A DNA stretch of 64,000 nucleotides from assembly GCA_034190875.2 (NCBI GenBank), contig CM067355.1, positions 38,116,848 through 38,180,847 on the forward strand. Direction: 5' to 3'. Made by a program: the position numbers and the translations under genes. Source of the stretch: Urechis unicinctus. Taxonomy: Eukaryota; Annelida; Polychaeta; Xenopneusta; Urechidae. Under the pieces are notes generated by a model. It worked only from the letters and a program-made list of their open reading frames with translations. It was not told the origin of the DNA and did not search any database. This document shows, one piece after another, positions 46,940 through 60,053 of this stretch (positions within the stretch are counted from its first letter, which is position 1; each line of letters begins with the position of its first letter).

Positions 46940-47990
46940 ATCTAAGGTAACCCCTCTCCCATCTTAACCTCTCCTCTCCCTTTCTCTCCGATCTTACATA
47001 ACCTCTCCTTTACATTAAGTTACTTCCAACTCAAGTAAACTCTCCCCATCTTATGTTATCTCTCCCATCTTTAGTTACCTCTATCCAATCTTAGGCTACT
47101 TCGTCCCATATTAAGTTATCTAATCCCATCTCTACACGATCTTAAGCTAGCTGTCTCCCTCTTGAGTTATCTCTTCCCATCTTAAGTTACCTCTCACTAT
47201 CTGAAGTTATCTCTCTCCATCTTAAGTTACCTCTCCCTATCTGAAGTTATCTCTCCCTATCTTAACTTACTGCTGTCAATCTTAAGCTATCAGTCTCCGA
47301 TCTTAAGTTACCTATCCCCATCTTGAATTACTGCTACCCGAACTTAAGCTATCTGTCTCCCATATTAAGTTACCTCCCCCGATCTAAAGTTACCTCTCCC
47401 GATCTTTAATAACCTCTTCAAAATCTTAATCTAGCTGTCTCTAATCTTAAGTTGCCTTCTCCCATCTAAAGTAACCTCTCCCCTTCTTGAGTTACCTCTA
47501 CACGACCTTAAGCTATTTTCTCACATATTAAGTTACCCCTCCTCATCTTAAGTTACCTCTACATTACCTAAGCTACCTCTCTTCCACCTTAAGTTACCTC
47601 TCCCCAGCCTAAATTACCCCTCCCTATCTTAAATTACTGCCATCCGATCTACCTGTCTCCCATCTTAAGTAACCTCTTCCCATCTTAAGTTACCTCTCCC
47701 CACCTTAAGTTACCTCTTCACGATCTTAAGCTACTTCTTGCCATTCTTAAGTAACCTCTCCCCATCTTAAGTTACCTCTACCCGATCTTAAGCTACTTCT
47801 TGTCCATCTTAAGTTACCTCACCCCATCTTAAATTACCTCTTCACGATCTTAAGCTACTTCTTGCCCATCTTGAGTTACCTCTCCCCATCCTAAGTTACC
47901 TCTTCACGATCTTAAGCTACTTCTTGTCCATCTTTAGTTACCTTTCCATCTCTTAGATTACCTCTCCCTGTGTTCAGATACCTCTGTTCA
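46940..47990. repeat. CTTAAG satellite, about 21-bp unit
   Basis: Roughly 45 irregular units of ATCTTAAGTTACCTCTCCCC type, with longer-period variants such as CGATCTTAAGCTACTTCTTG, inside the NLR intron. Confidence 0.93.
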
Positions 47991-50900
47991 CAAGTTACCA
48001 CGCACACAATGCATCGTTAGGTCTAGTGATGTATTAAGTATATCTCGAAACGCGACCATGTGAATCATAACGTCGCTCAATCGGGATAATCTGCAACCGT
48101 GTTTTTTTTCATAACGGATAGTCGCATCCATTTTGACGTGACAGTGTTAAAATCGACTCAGTGGTCGAAATTGGGATAAACCTGTGTCGCAAATCGAACA
48201 AAACAGTCAAATAGCCGTGGTCTCGTAATTAAAACAATTGAGCATGAGCTAATCCTAACCTCGTGAAACGTAATATATTGAACTAGCCCCACAGCATTCA
48301 GAAGCTTAACATTGGCAATCGACCACCCGTGTTGACTGTCATACTCAAAGCGAATGTGATTGTGACACTTTTTGTGTTTTGCGGGTATAAACACATTGGA
48401 CACAAGGGGTGTGATGGGATACCAAATTACTCGCATGAGTGTCTGCTGAAAAATGATGTCGGTATGTTGGCATACAACAACTATATATTCGAAGCATATA
48501 TCTTATGTGATTCGGCGACGTATATAATGAATATAAGCCGGCTATCCCTGTGCTTGGGGTCCATCACGCTGTATAAACATTGATTATTCAAAAACACATC
48601 CTGTTATCGGCCCTGGCATGATTTTTAAATGTGAAGCTAGTTCACGGGCCAAAATGAACGTCATTAACGAGATACAAAATCGCATGCTTTTTTTTTCTGT
48701 GGTGGTCCTGAATCGCTCCCTGATCTGATCTTAAACAAAATTCCCAGCTATAGGACTATGCCGGGTGAGAATCGCTAAGATGGAAACATTTGCAATACGA
48801 ATAGTTACTTCGACCCCACTGGAAACACAGCAAGAATGCGATGATACTAATGAAAACGAAGCTTAAAACTCATTGTTAAAGGTCACGACCTCTTCTGCGG
48901 CTAAAAAAATCTCGGGAAGCGAGGCGGCTCTGCATTTCAGAATGCTTAACACAGCCAAATCCTCCCCTACAGCACACCGAAGCACTCGCCCACACCCAAC
49001 CAACAAGCCCCGTCCCCTTCTCAGTCAGCCGACCTGATTGCGCATTTGCATAAAGCAGTGCTTCCATACCGCAATGAATAATTCATGCTACACTATGATC
49101 AAGTTTACTTGGTGCAACTGCTTGTAGACTGGATGAATTCCACTGGAATTGCGCAATATGTAGCCAACCTCATATGTATTACCACCGCGATTTCAACTGT
49201 TAAAAACCTCAGATCTGTCTTATCAATTTGCCCATTCCCAGTCACATTAGGCTGTGTCATTGGGTGATTGCTGCTGACTTCGGCTTAGCACCAGCTGATT
49301 CATTAGACTTGGCTAATTAATAGCATATTATTAATTATGCAGTAAACTCCTAGTTGGAATTCTTTATTCGACATTGAGATGCCACATGCTGTTGTGGTTA
49401 AAAACAATATTACAGTCTCTGTAGACAGCAGCCTTTCTACTAATCCGTCGCTATTCAGATACAGTTGTTAACATCATCATCTTCTTTTGATTATTCATTT
49501 ATTGGAGGCGTTATATTCGAGGCTTTGGAAATTGCTTAGGTTGTTCATGCAGACATTTTCATTTTGTTCCACCTCACAATAGTAAAGGCGCATTTGAGAG
49601 TTAGAGTTAAATATAACAAGGAGCGTGCGTCATTTTGGAAACCTGTGTGCACATATTTACTGTCATTCTTGCTTTCTCAAACATATAAATTCTCCATAAT
49701 CAAGCCAGTTTTATTAAATATGCATAGCATGGCAGTGGTTTCCAATGCCAACATAACGCTGGCTGTCTTTTCTGCTCAAAGTTACAATTTAACAGGGCAT
49801 GCACGAGCCAGATAAATCGCAAGGTCGAGGTCTACCAACTTCACGTTGGTGACGCAGACATGTTCATTTCTTGGCGCGTTATTCGTCGCGTTTCTGTCTC
49901 CCTTGGCAGACACGGATTTCTTAGTTTAGCCTTACTCTCTCATCGATTTTGGATATTTCGCATATCACCCAAGGCTGCACAATCCCGCTGCTGGGAACCG
50001 TTAATATGCACATTATGTAGTGTTCACCTGGTTAGTCATGTACGGTCCATGAATCGCAATTGTGGAACTCTATGAAATGTTCACCGATTAGCAATTGCAG
50101 AGTAGCCCAATTACATAGGTCAATATGTCACGCTTTCGAAATGCAGTATGTAGTTCTCGGAAGCTTGACATCGGGAACCGAGCGCCAGTGGACTCGTTCT
50201 TGCAAACACAATGTAAATCAATGGTTTGTTCCTGATCCTGCTGATGATTCTCATGCATAATGTTGTGCATAAATGTTGGGTATTCTCGCACAAACAAGAT
50301 GCTTCCCCAAAACAACCACCATATCCCCCACATCTGCCTTCATTCTGTAAACAAAGTTGGCATCGACTCGGGAGTGGAAAAACATCGTGAAAAACCAACA
50401 TAAAACCAGTCAAATATCGAAAACAGACATGCGACATTACATTGGTATAACAACTTATGGTGACTAATCATTTCTTCTTACTGAGCTAAACTATTTTTTT
50501 TTACATCAGCAACTCGATCTGAAGGTATTGAAATGATCAAATATAATCATTCATTATATGCGTTTTACCTCATAGTTATTATTGCACCGAATTATGTGTG
50601 ATGTTATCTTCGTGGATTAATATTATTTGTTTATCAGGATATTGTAATGGCCCCCAAACACATTGTGCTCTCCAGTGGGGATAGATAACACAAACCTGAC
50701 TAACAACCCACGGAAGCCATAGTGTACATACTTGCACGCAGCATGTGCACAGATACCCACGAACGAACACACAATTACCATGCACGGACATTGAAATTTG
50801 TTTTTTTGTATATTAGTGTCGTATTATGTTCTGCCCTATTTAAAATACGTATACAACAAATATCAATTATTTATAGAGAGATTGCTGTATGGATCTTTAA

Positions 50901-52194
50901 ACATCTATTTTATCATTGTCAAACAATGATATCGAATGTCACTAGCGAAACCTATCCAGTGCTCTAGTAATAATGCGTTATGGATTAGAGGAAAATTAGG
51001 TCATACACGCGCCCGATTAACAGGCATCCCAACCACCCAGACATACGTCTGTCTGGTGACGCTCCGTTCCAGTAGTGCCTGGATCGGATCGAGCGGGTAC
51101 TTTGCTGGGTAGGGGCTGCTCAACATTAATTGACGGAGTATTCACAATGATTGGTGTATAATGAAGTAACATGAAATGTTCATGTTGTCACTCTCATTAT
51201 GTGATACTATGCAATATATAGTAATAGTCATGAATCGTGAGCAACAGAATTTTTTTATTGTCTAACATAAATTTGCTTTGTATCACCTCCATAATTTTTG
51301 ACACTCTTCATCATTGGATATAATTGTGGCTAGATTTTATTTGACATTGCCTCTGTTGGAATTTATGCACTATGATTCAGTGGTTTAGTTCACTTGGATC
51401 CTCTGACCAGCCCAGAACACTATTGTTTGATTTCAAAATTTTACATTATGTGTTAAGTTTAACTTTGGTGACCTCTTGTGTTAACGCAGCGCACTTTCAT
51501 CTCAATGTATTAATTGTGCAGTAATCCATCTCGCCGTTAATCTTTAATTCAATAAAAAATTAAAACTCACTCATTCTTAGCAGCACCCCCACCGCTATCC
51601 CGCCATCTCATATCCCACCGCCATTGTGCCCGTTTGTCTCGTTCGAGGATAAATAAGAAGAGAAAGTCTACCGTTATTCTCATTAACTCAGTCTGGATCC
51701 GTTCGGTTCAAATACAACGCCGCCATAAACTGCAACACATTGGATTCAGTTCATACCTATCATATCGACTTGTGCTTTCTTGAACATCGGCCATCTTGTC
51801 TTCTTCTTGCCTTAATCCAGACGACAAACATGTCGGATGGCATCAGTTTGTGTATTATTTATCTCTCACAAACGCCGCCATTCCGAAACCGCGCACTTCA
51901 AGAAATGGCAAAATGTCGAATCCAAAACATCGCCGAACTCTGAACGCTGTCTCGAAAAGTTGGTCTCGTTTTGATTTTGTTCGTTTATTCATATCGTAAT
52001 GTAATTTATTCATAATTATGTAAAGATAAACATTGTGGAGTAACTAATTGTATATGAATTGGTAAGTAACTAGTTGTGATTGATGTTGAGGTGTTTGATG
52101 TGTGATGGTGAGGTTGATGTAGGACAGAATGGTGAGTGAGGCGTGTTATTGTGTCATGTGGAGTGTCAGCCTTGTCCCTGTCTCTGTTATACAG
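47991..52194. other. NLR intron, remaining part
   Basis: No gene supported. The motif CTCGGAAGCTTGACATCGGG at 50157-50176 matches one in exon 24605-24674 of the GPI-type gene. Short ORFs here lack recognisable features. Confidence 0.5.
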
Positions 52195-52956
52195 CGCGCT
52201 GTCGCCTCCCGGGATCCACGCAGCTGTCAGAGGATGTAGAGGAGATCCACCTGGGCGCGTGTACCTCCACAGTGACACGATGAGGAACATAGAGGCCAGG
52301 TCATCACTGCGCGTCATCACGGGGCTGTGTGTATAATGACGACACCGCGGCCGCCATACACAGCCTGATCCACAACACGCCCGCCTTACAGGCGGTCGGT
52401 CTGGTGCTGTATACACGTGATGAAGCTAACTACATCGCGTTGTCACACATCGTGTCCGTCTCCAGCGTCGCGTGTCTGTCGCTGCTGTGTGTGCACCCTG
52501 ATGACGCGCGTCAGATGAAGTTCATCAGAGACTCGCTGGATAACGCGTCTTTACGGGAACTCTGGCTGGAGTTCTACTCTACACCGAGTGATGATGTACT
52601 GGTTAACCTGGCGGGGTGGGTGTGTAAACACGGCCGCCTCACCACCCTATCACTCATGTGTCTCTATGATGATGATGATGATTATGATTATGAATCTGAT
52701 GATGGTGATTCTAATTTCAATCTCCCTATGGACGTGACGTATTTCCTGAGGGCAGCTCGTCGACATGTCTCCCAGCCTACGTCACATCTACACAGACGGC
52801 GACGTCAGGTCAGTGGAGGGGGATGTAGTAAGGCGCTTAACGGGCGAGCTGCGGCAGGTCAGGGTAGGTGTGAGGGCGCGTTCTTCACACCGCTGGTATA
52901 CAGCGACTACCTACTGACCTCCATCCCCCGTCACGTCAAGGAGGTCCTTACTCGGA
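52195..52956 (+). pseudogene. NLR last exon with LRRs, frame broken
   Basis: LRR-like sequence appears in more than one frame: QLSEDVEEIHLGACTS (52221-52268), NIEARSSLRVITGLC, then the long frame from 52329 (ALQAVGLVLY; LRELWLEFYS; LTTLSLMCLY), then PSLRHIYTDGDVRSVEGDVV after another shift near 52760. At least two or three indels are needed for one reading frame. The GC content and codon use resemble coding sequence throughout. A donor-like GAG|GTATGT follows at 52957. Confidence 0.65.
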
Positions 52957-52976
52957 GGTATGTCTCACCTGATTAG

Positions 52977-55520
52977 TCACCCTCATGTGTATATGTCTTG
53001 TTGTGATGCACATGAACAATATTGACTTTTGTTATGATGTAATGTTGAGTCACGTGATGTGTCGGCCATGTTTGATTGAATGTTGTCTTGTTTTGTTGAG
53101 TCACTTTATGTAAATCATGTTTCACTTAATTAACTTGTTGACATGGTGGAATGTTATTTTGATTTGTAGAATGTAATTCACTCAGTTGTTTACCTGGACT
53201 TTGTTGTTGTGTATATATATATCACCTGATGTTCTAGAAGTGACTTTACTCTGGAATGAGATTTCTTTTGACTTAATTGAACTTGGTATAATGGCTGCTG
53301 TGTTAACTCTGTCATATTGTATACCATGATAGTTCATAGCAACGATTTAACTCGGATGAATTATGTTTTCATCTTTCCTTCTAATGTGACAGCTGGCTGT
53401 GTACATATTGGATCTGAAATAGATCTCTGTATGATATGTTATATATATGTCATATGTTGTTTATAAAGGCTGGTGATTAATGTTGGCCAATGTCACTGCA
53501 TGTAGCTCTGTCAACTGTTACAGCTGGTGATAATCAGACAGCTGTCAAACTGGACATACTATACATAACATTTACTGTTCAGTTGTTTTCATCTTATATT
53601 ATATTAGTGACTTGGCTTGTTACATTGAATTCCTTTTATGGGTGCATTGAGAATATATATTGTTGTTTTTTTCTGCCATATTGTAAGCAATTGTTTGACA
53701 TAGCGCTGATTACATTCATCTTATATAAGGTATATTATGCTGTAAGTAATGTCCAGTTAACTCCACAAAGCATTATGCCTCTGTTGCTATGGGTTACAGC
53801 TGATATTACTGTCTCTGCTCTAAATTTGGATGATAATCATGTTATCAATATTTGAAGTGAGTTTATGCTTATGATACGGTTGTGTAGTGATTTATTCATT
53901 GATTATTAATAAAATTATTGTATTATTACCTGTTGTGTGTTGTGTTCAAAATAAGCTTATGCAATAATAATTATATCTCTTTGAATGATTCTTTAACTTT
54001 ACTTTCCCAGGATGACTAATAGAGTGTAAATGGTTTTATACACCGGCTCTCTGTGTAATCATAACACTTCCCAGACAGATTCTTTCAAGCTCTTCACCTG
54101 CACAAACTAAACTATACACAATGTCACTAGCTTAACGTATATAGGGAGTAATTGGGTATCAGTATTTTACATATATTACATCTGTCAGAAGTTTCATCAG
54201 TTGTTGCACTCAGCATCAGTCTCTAGATTATACCCCTCATTACTCGTTCACCCCAGCCATTGTCAGCTGTTGTTTACAATTCATAAAGGAATCTATTCTT
54301 GTATCATCTAGAATTATCTCCTAAAAATTCATAACCCATTAGACAGCCAATATTTACTATACTAAAGTGGGAATAGAGAATCTTTCTGGGCAACAACAAA
54401 CTTGTCGATATCAGAGAGGGAAACTGCTATATTCTAGTCTTTGATCAAACATGTTTATGGTTCGAAAAAGCAAATATACGAGCAAATATACTTTCCAAGT
54501 TATTAAGGAAGGTTTTGGTCGATTTAATATGCCGAATAGACTTGAACGGATTACATGTCATCATACTTGGCAGAATGAGATGAACTTGTTATATCAAGAT
54601 CGCTGAAAAAAATTACATTAAAATACAACGTTATGATTTTTGAGCGAAACTCAGCTTAATAGAATCATAACGAATCGTTACTGTCGGAAGATTTTCGCCG
54701 AGAACAGTGTTTTGAGATATACCCTTCACGACCGCAACGTAGCACTTCACAGTGTCCCTGTTCTCTATCCTATGCCTGTCATAGACCAGCATTTTACTCA
54801 TCTGCTCCACTTTACTAGCTTATACCTCAACCCATATAGCTAACTCACTTACTTAACTGCCATCGTCCTCATTAACCATCCGGCACTTGATAGCTGTAGG
54901 CTGTCTAAACACCCCTGACAGAGCTCCAAACATCTGCTGCTTATATAGAACTAACGCGTATGCCTCGTCTAGAGAGCTGGGATCAACTCGGAATCATCCA
55001 GTGAAAGAATGAACTTGTCTTCACAAACTCACAATATGTCGGATTTAGACCCGACAACTGTTTGAACACGATAGGAATTGCCCTGCACTGAAAAATTTAA
55101 AGTACAATATAACGTTATGATTTTCGAGCGAAACTCACCTTAATAGAATCATAACGTATGGTTACTGTCGGAAGATTTTCGTTTGCGCAGTTCTAGACAT
55201 TATTTTAACGCCCCAAATTAACATAATGACACGATTAAGAAATGCTTTGGCTTTAATGATCATCTCTTGATCCAGCTATGAGTTATGAATCTTGGTGAGA
55301 AGGAGGTTTGGTTAACAATTGATGAAATCAATAACTTGTTGATCCCTTTATTCTCTGGCACGCTGACTAAGCATTTGAGGTGTTATGATCTGTCGTCTTT
55401 TATTGTGCACTATCAGGATTATGTCCCATCATAATGTCTCATAGTACGCGTGCTGTATCGACACAAATAGCGTGTTATGAGTTAGCTATCACATAGTTAC
55501 GTGGATTATATAGGTGAAAA
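52977..55520. other. Probable NLR 3' UTR and spacer with a duplicated 80-bp segment
   Basis: AT-rich. Candidate poly(A) signal AATAAA near 53909. A segment with GAGCGAAACTCAGCTTAATA and CTGTCGGAAGATTTTCG occurs at 54630-54700 and again at 55115-55185 (GAGCGAAACTCACCTTAATA). The ORF at 53490-53855 is hydrophobic and low complexity, probably chance. Confidence 0.5.
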
Positions 55521-55529
55521 CGGGAGGGA

Positions 55530-55990
55530 GGGGGGGGGGTCACTAAGCCTTGTCCCGGGTAGGGGTGTGCCGAAAACCAATACTCGTCACATGAAGTGAT
55601 AATGGCAAAAAAGCATACCCCGTCTTACAAGGTATTATGTAAATGAATAACCCGTCGTACAAGGTAAAAATGGGGTATGCGGCTTGGATGTTTAATCATC
55701 ATAAATCAGATATGTTGGCTCCTGTGACAAGAATGCCGTAGATTCTCGGCGCGTCACATAAGGACCATTCATTGCATTTGCATTATCAAGTATGGGTGGG
55801 AAATCCCGGGTGATAATCTCGACATACTGAAACAAAATATATTATTTAACCCATCGTATTTTACCCCGTCGTACAAGTACGAGGCCCAACAAAACCTGTC
55901 ATTCAAGCCGAGAGGCCCAAAAAACATACACCGTCGCTCGCGTCGCGCGGCACATGTATACTTCCTCTATACACTTAAGTCCCCCCCCCA
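55530..55990. mobile_element. MITE family with poly-G ends, copy B
   Basis: Begins GGGGGGTCACTAAGCCTTGT, ends ACACTTAAGTCCCCCCC. Same orientation as copy A but longer: about 180 bp (around 55680-55855) has no counterpart in copy A. Confidence 0.8.
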
Positions 55991-56820
55991 CTCCCAACCC
56001 CAACCCGGTGGTGTTTCCACATATCACCCACGTGACCATGCGATAACTTACTTATAGAGATGATACCTGTACGCGATAATCAAGGGCAACTCCACATCTA
56101 AATGATTGCCGAGTATGTGAAGATACTGTGACAGAAATTTCACAAGCGTTGCGTTTAGGTCGCCAGGGGGCTGATGCTGTTCTCATCTAGTGCCTCATTT
56201 GTATCCGAGAGTCCGACGAGATGGGTTCGCCTCCAAAGGCCTAAAAGCAATGAGCGGGATTGTGATTGAGGAATGTGTAAACACGTTCTAAGTACCTGAT
56301 TACTTAAAAATATTCCACGAGCACGATTGTCTTTTGAAAATGTTACCGACGATTTCAGCCTAAACGTATCTCATCAGCTTCGTGTATGGACGAGGTCAAT
56401 GTCGGGTCAGCCTGCTATCTAACCTCTGACGAACATGACCTCAAGAACAGGGAGCGCCACCATCCATGCGATATCTAACAATTGAATGGTTGATTATTCA
56501 TGCTTAACACCCAGTGCCGGATTAAGCAAGTGGGGGACTGGGGGCAAACTACTCTGTGGGGGGCATTTTCTATTCGAAAACTGATTTATGGGGGCCCCAT
56601 GTATATGGGGGAACCATGACATTTGCGCTACTTGCCCCACGGTTAATCCGGCGCTGTTAACACCAGTCTCAATATCTACTGATGGTGGTAGGCATAACGA
56701 AAGATTGGTGGATAAATGTATTCGATAACATCAACTGACTATATATATAGTATCATATTTGCTACCTGCAATTTTAATAAAGCATTAGGTCATAGAGGGG
56801 TTAGTGGGCTGCAGAACAAT
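55991..56820. other. Intergenic, no gene seen
   Basis: A possible TE scrap at 56508-56660, where GTGCCGGATTAAGCAAGTGG near the start and CGGTTAATCCGGCGCTG near the end form an imperfect inverted repeat, typical of hAT-like relics. Confidence 0.5.
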
Positions 56821-56829
56821 CAGTGGGCC

Positions 56830-57610
56830 GTAGAAGGGTTAGTGGACCGTAAACATAAACAACATTGGATGGATGCTGACTAACGTCGTCAATTGTGATT
56901 CCGATCATGTGAAACACATTGGATGGATGCTGAGTAACGTCGTCAATTGTGATTCTGACCACAAACAACATTGGATGGATGCTGAGTAACGTCGTCAATT
57001 GTGATTCCGATCACGAACAACATTGGATGGATGCTGACTAACGTCGTCAATTGTGATTCCGATCACAATAACATTAGATGATGCTAAACGTCGTCAATTG
57101 TGATTCCGATCATGAACAACATTGGATGGATGCTGACTAACGTCGTCAATTGTGATTCCGATCATGAACAACATTGGATGGATGCTGACTAACGTCGTCA
57201 ATTGTGATTCCGATCATGAACAACATTGGATGGATGCTGACTAACGTCGTCAATTGTGATTTTGATCACAAACAACATTGGATGGATGCTGAGTAACACG
57301 TCGTCAATTGTGATTTTGAGTAACGTCGTCAATTGACCACCACAAACAACATTGGATGGATGCTGAGTAACGTCGTCAATGTGATTCCGATCACAAACAA
57401 CATTGGTTGGATGCTGAGCAACGTCCTCAATTGTGATTCCGATCACAATAACATTAGACGGATTTTGAGTAACGTCGTCAATTGTGATTCTGACCACAAA
57501 CAACATTGGATGGATGCTGAGTAACGTCGTCAATTGTGATCACAAACATCATTGGATGAATGCTGAGTTGCGTCGTCAATTGTTATTCCGATCACAAACA
57601 ACATTGGATG
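56830..57610. repeat. 52-bp minisatellite, left part
   Basis: About 15 copies of a 52-bp unit (ACAACATTGGATGGATGCTG, ACTAACGTCGTCAATTGTGA, TTCCGATCATGA). The array resumes at 60054 after a transposon insertion. Confidence 0.95.
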
Positions 57611-57828
57611 CAGGGCACGAAATTAACACCCGCCCGCCTGCCAATGGATGGTGAAATTTGAGTCGGGCGGGTAAATAATCACAACCACTCGCCCGACTGG
57701 CGGGTAGATTTTTTCCGCGCTGACACCTCGCACCCAGTTCAATACAACAGCAGTGGTGCTCGCGTGATTAAGCGCCGCTTGAACCATAAACCCGACAAAC
57801 ACATGAGATAAGAAAGCTTCCCGGCTGT

Positions 57829-58626
57829 TAGCCCTACAAGACGTCTGCGTAGACGTCTTACCGTTTTTCGAAACAACGCAATGCGAATATTTTTAGATCG
57901 ATTCAGACAACTACCAAGCACAAAACATACACAAGTGATGGAGTTATAGAATGCAATGATGTTTTACGGACGATTTTATCCCTTTTCGGCGGGGGATTTC
58001 ATCCATGGTAATTATTTATAGTTCGATCAATTTGGGAAGCGGTAAAAAGTCAGAAACAGCAACATGTTTGTTTACAAGTTCAATGACGAAGTCTAATGCT
58101 AAGCCCGGGGGGGGGGGGGGGGGCTTAAGTGTAATGATATAGTATACATGTGCCGCACGAGGGGGGGGGGTGTTTTCGACAGCTCGACTTTTACGACGGG
58201 TTAGACAATCGCATAATACCTTGTACGATGGAGTATACTTTTTCTCATTCTCAACGAGTTCAACGGGTACGGGATTTCGAGGTCCCGCGGCACACCCCTA
58301 TTCGAGTTAGGGTAAGTGCCCCCCCACTTGGGATGCTAAGGCAATGCGGGAAATCGCGAGAATTAATAGTTTCCAAAATGGCAGACTTCGTATCGCGATT
58401 TGTTCGGAAACGAACTATCGATGGCATTTATTGAAGAATAGCGTCGAGTGGTGGTAAGTTTTTGGGAGCGAAAGGTCTATTTTTTGTAAAGGCTCTTGAT
58501 ATATGTTATTTTCTAGGTGCGAAATATAGCCCTTCGCGAGATATAGTCCAAACGAGATATCGCCGACTTGTGTTTAATGAAACTTCGTAACGGTATAAAT
58601 TCATGTTACCGTAACGACCGGAGCTA
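57829..58626. mobile_element. Mutator-like element nested in the hAT element
   Basis: Starts TAGCCCTACAAGACGTC, ends CGACCGGAGCTA, with 9-bp direct repeats CCCGGCTGT at 57820-57828 and 58627-58635. The ends match the 60-bp element at 32015-32074. It contains a MITE insertion; without it the element is about 560 bp. Confidence 0.82.
58104..58332. mobile_element. MITE family copy C, nested, inverted
   Basis: 229 bp, opposite in orientation to copies A and B, flanked by the 8-bp direct repeat ATGCTAAG (58096-58103 and 58333-58340). An 8-bp duplication suggests mobilisation by a hAT-type transposase. Contains GCTTAAGTGTAATGATATAG at one end and GGGTAAGTGCCCCCCC at the other. Confidence 0.85.
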
Positions 58627-59470
58627 CCCGGCTGTATACTATCATGTCTTGCTTGCGTAATTTATTGACCTATAGTTTATGAACAGAAAGTAAACTAATG
58701 AATAAACCGATGGCATAGATAGGCTCACAGAAAAAGGTTATACAACTACCGTGCCTTTGATTGTTTGCGAAGACTTTATAATCCATAGATCAGGGATCAG
58801 CTGGCTGAAGTCGGTGTATAATTTTGACCCATCACGTATCGTTGTGAAGACAAGAACATGGTCTACAGCCTACCCCACTCCCCACTAAGCTATCGAATGG
58901 CAGCCTCTCGCTTTTGTATACAACATGCACCTACTGACCTGAATAAGTTGAACGGTTACTTGGCAACAACGAATCAACCAGACTCCCCATTTCCTGTCTG
59001 TTGACAAATTTTATTTAACCGCTTTCCCATCGCATAAGGCATTTTTATTTTAATTCATTAATTTGATTTACCATGTATCATCTGTGAATGGTATTCATAA
59101 GAATTGAGATTAAAGTCAGGTTATGCAGAAAAGCTGGATTCACGCATACAAGAACATTTGCAATGATTATTTAGAATCGTAATAACCACAACAAAACAAA
59201 CTTAATGCAACTGTGAAAGTAGACAAGTCAACTATTCTTGCGCCAGTAACATTTGGAAGCGACGCGACGGAAAGACGTAACATCACCCATATGCGCGCGA
59301 TGTTTTCTTTGCGCGCTCCTCGTGACTTTTCTACCGCGTCTGCTGTGTGATTGCAGGGCGTTCTAATTGCATTTAACTATAGACCCACCAACAGTTGTAT
59401 GACTTACGTAACGCGCGTGGCATGTTTTCTTTAAGCATTTCTTGCGAGTTAACTTCCAAGCCGTCGGTAA

Positions 59471-59492
59471 GCATGCCTATATAACGGCATGC
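59471..59492 (+). promoter_or_regulatory. TATA box inside a perfect palindrome
   Basis: GCATGCC-TATATAAC-GGCATGC: 7-bp inverted arms around TATATAA, about 30-45 bp upstream of the ATG at 59522 of the broken zinc-finger ORF. Likely the promoter of the hAT element. Confidence 0.5.
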
Positions 59493-59521
59493 TATTTTTT
59501 AACAGTACACAATTTCTGAAG

Positions 59522-59738
59522 ATGTCGATGTGGCGTTATGTTCACGGTTCCAAACCTCCGTCGCCTAAGAAACGCATATTTGAAGAGGACGAAAAAGCCC
59601 AGCGAGCACAGTACGAAAAAGATAAGCGCTACAGACGCTGGAATCCTGCATGGCTAAATAATGAAAGAGGCGAAAAAACGCGAATGGCTTTCGCATGACA
59701 GCGGAAAGGACGTGATGTTTTGTACTGCATGTAGATAG
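59522..59738 (+). pseudogene. hAT TTF-type zinc-finger fragment
   Basis: ATG 59522 opens a basic N-terminus (KKRIFEEDEKAQRAQYEK) followed by RRWNPAWL; a frameshift later the sequence resumes as EWLSHDSGKDVMFCTACR and stops. This is the N-terminal TTF-like zinc finger found in ZNF862/KIAA1586-type hAT proteins. The rest of a transposase is absent, so the element is non-autonomous. Confidence 0.75.
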
Positions 59739-60053
59739 TTTGCCGTCAAAGAAGTGATGATGTAGATGATGACGAGGAAGAGTATGTGTGTGTGTTGGAA
59801 AATTGTGCTATTGACCTCATTGAATAAATGTATGCTTTTTGTATGTTTTGACAAGTTTGTAAATATTGATTTGAATGTTGCATTTAATATAAAAATAAAA
59901 TATTAAAAAAACAATAAAAACGCGTACATTTTGGTTTTTTACTATTATTTATAACTGAAAATGTATGGCCGGTAGAAAATTTGTAGGGCCGGTAGAATTT
60001 CAAGGTTACCGGCCAGACTGGCCGGAGAAATATTTGGCTAATTTCTAGCCCTG

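Larger units (their letters stand above)
41778..52976 (+). pseudogene. CARD-NACHT-LRR (NLR-like) gene, apparently frameshifted
   Basis: Intracellular innate-immune receptor architecture. Exons: 41778-41840 (MAEAEYKKPSPANRARCEDD), 42243-44377, 44656-44782, and about 52195-52956 after a 7.4-kb intron. Residues about 22-125 resemble a CARD (DILGYLVSNHAI; KVRELLDCVHRRGEEA). The NACHT has Walker A GGPGMGKTSL near residue 226, Walker B ILFILDGYDESDE near 307, and LLTSRP near 351. The frame stops at 44291, but protein-like sequence continues in the next frame (FTKAADCTVQNS, KLKKLKHLLIETDG) to a donor at 44377 whose phase fits exon 3 (ECEVVVERPLDMLLMNF). The last exon needs further frame changes. Either a recent pseudogene, a NACHT protein truncated before its LRRs, or assembly errors. 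Confidence 0.75.
57611..60053. mobile_element. hAT-like element inserted in the minisatellite
   Basis: Ends CAGGGCACGAAATTA and TAATTTCTAGCCCTG are imperfect inverted repeats of the CAGGG type seen in hAT elements. The direct repeat GGATG (57606-57610 and 60054-60058) restores the minisatellite unit exactly when one copy is removed, so I read it as a 5-bp target duplication. The interior holds a broken zinc-finger ORF and two further nested insertions. Confidence 0.85.

Noticed and set aside
53490..53855. A 121-codon hydrophobic ORF as a membrane protein gene
   Set aside because: AT-rich sequence following the NLR end, no homology or promoter seen; likely 3' UTR.
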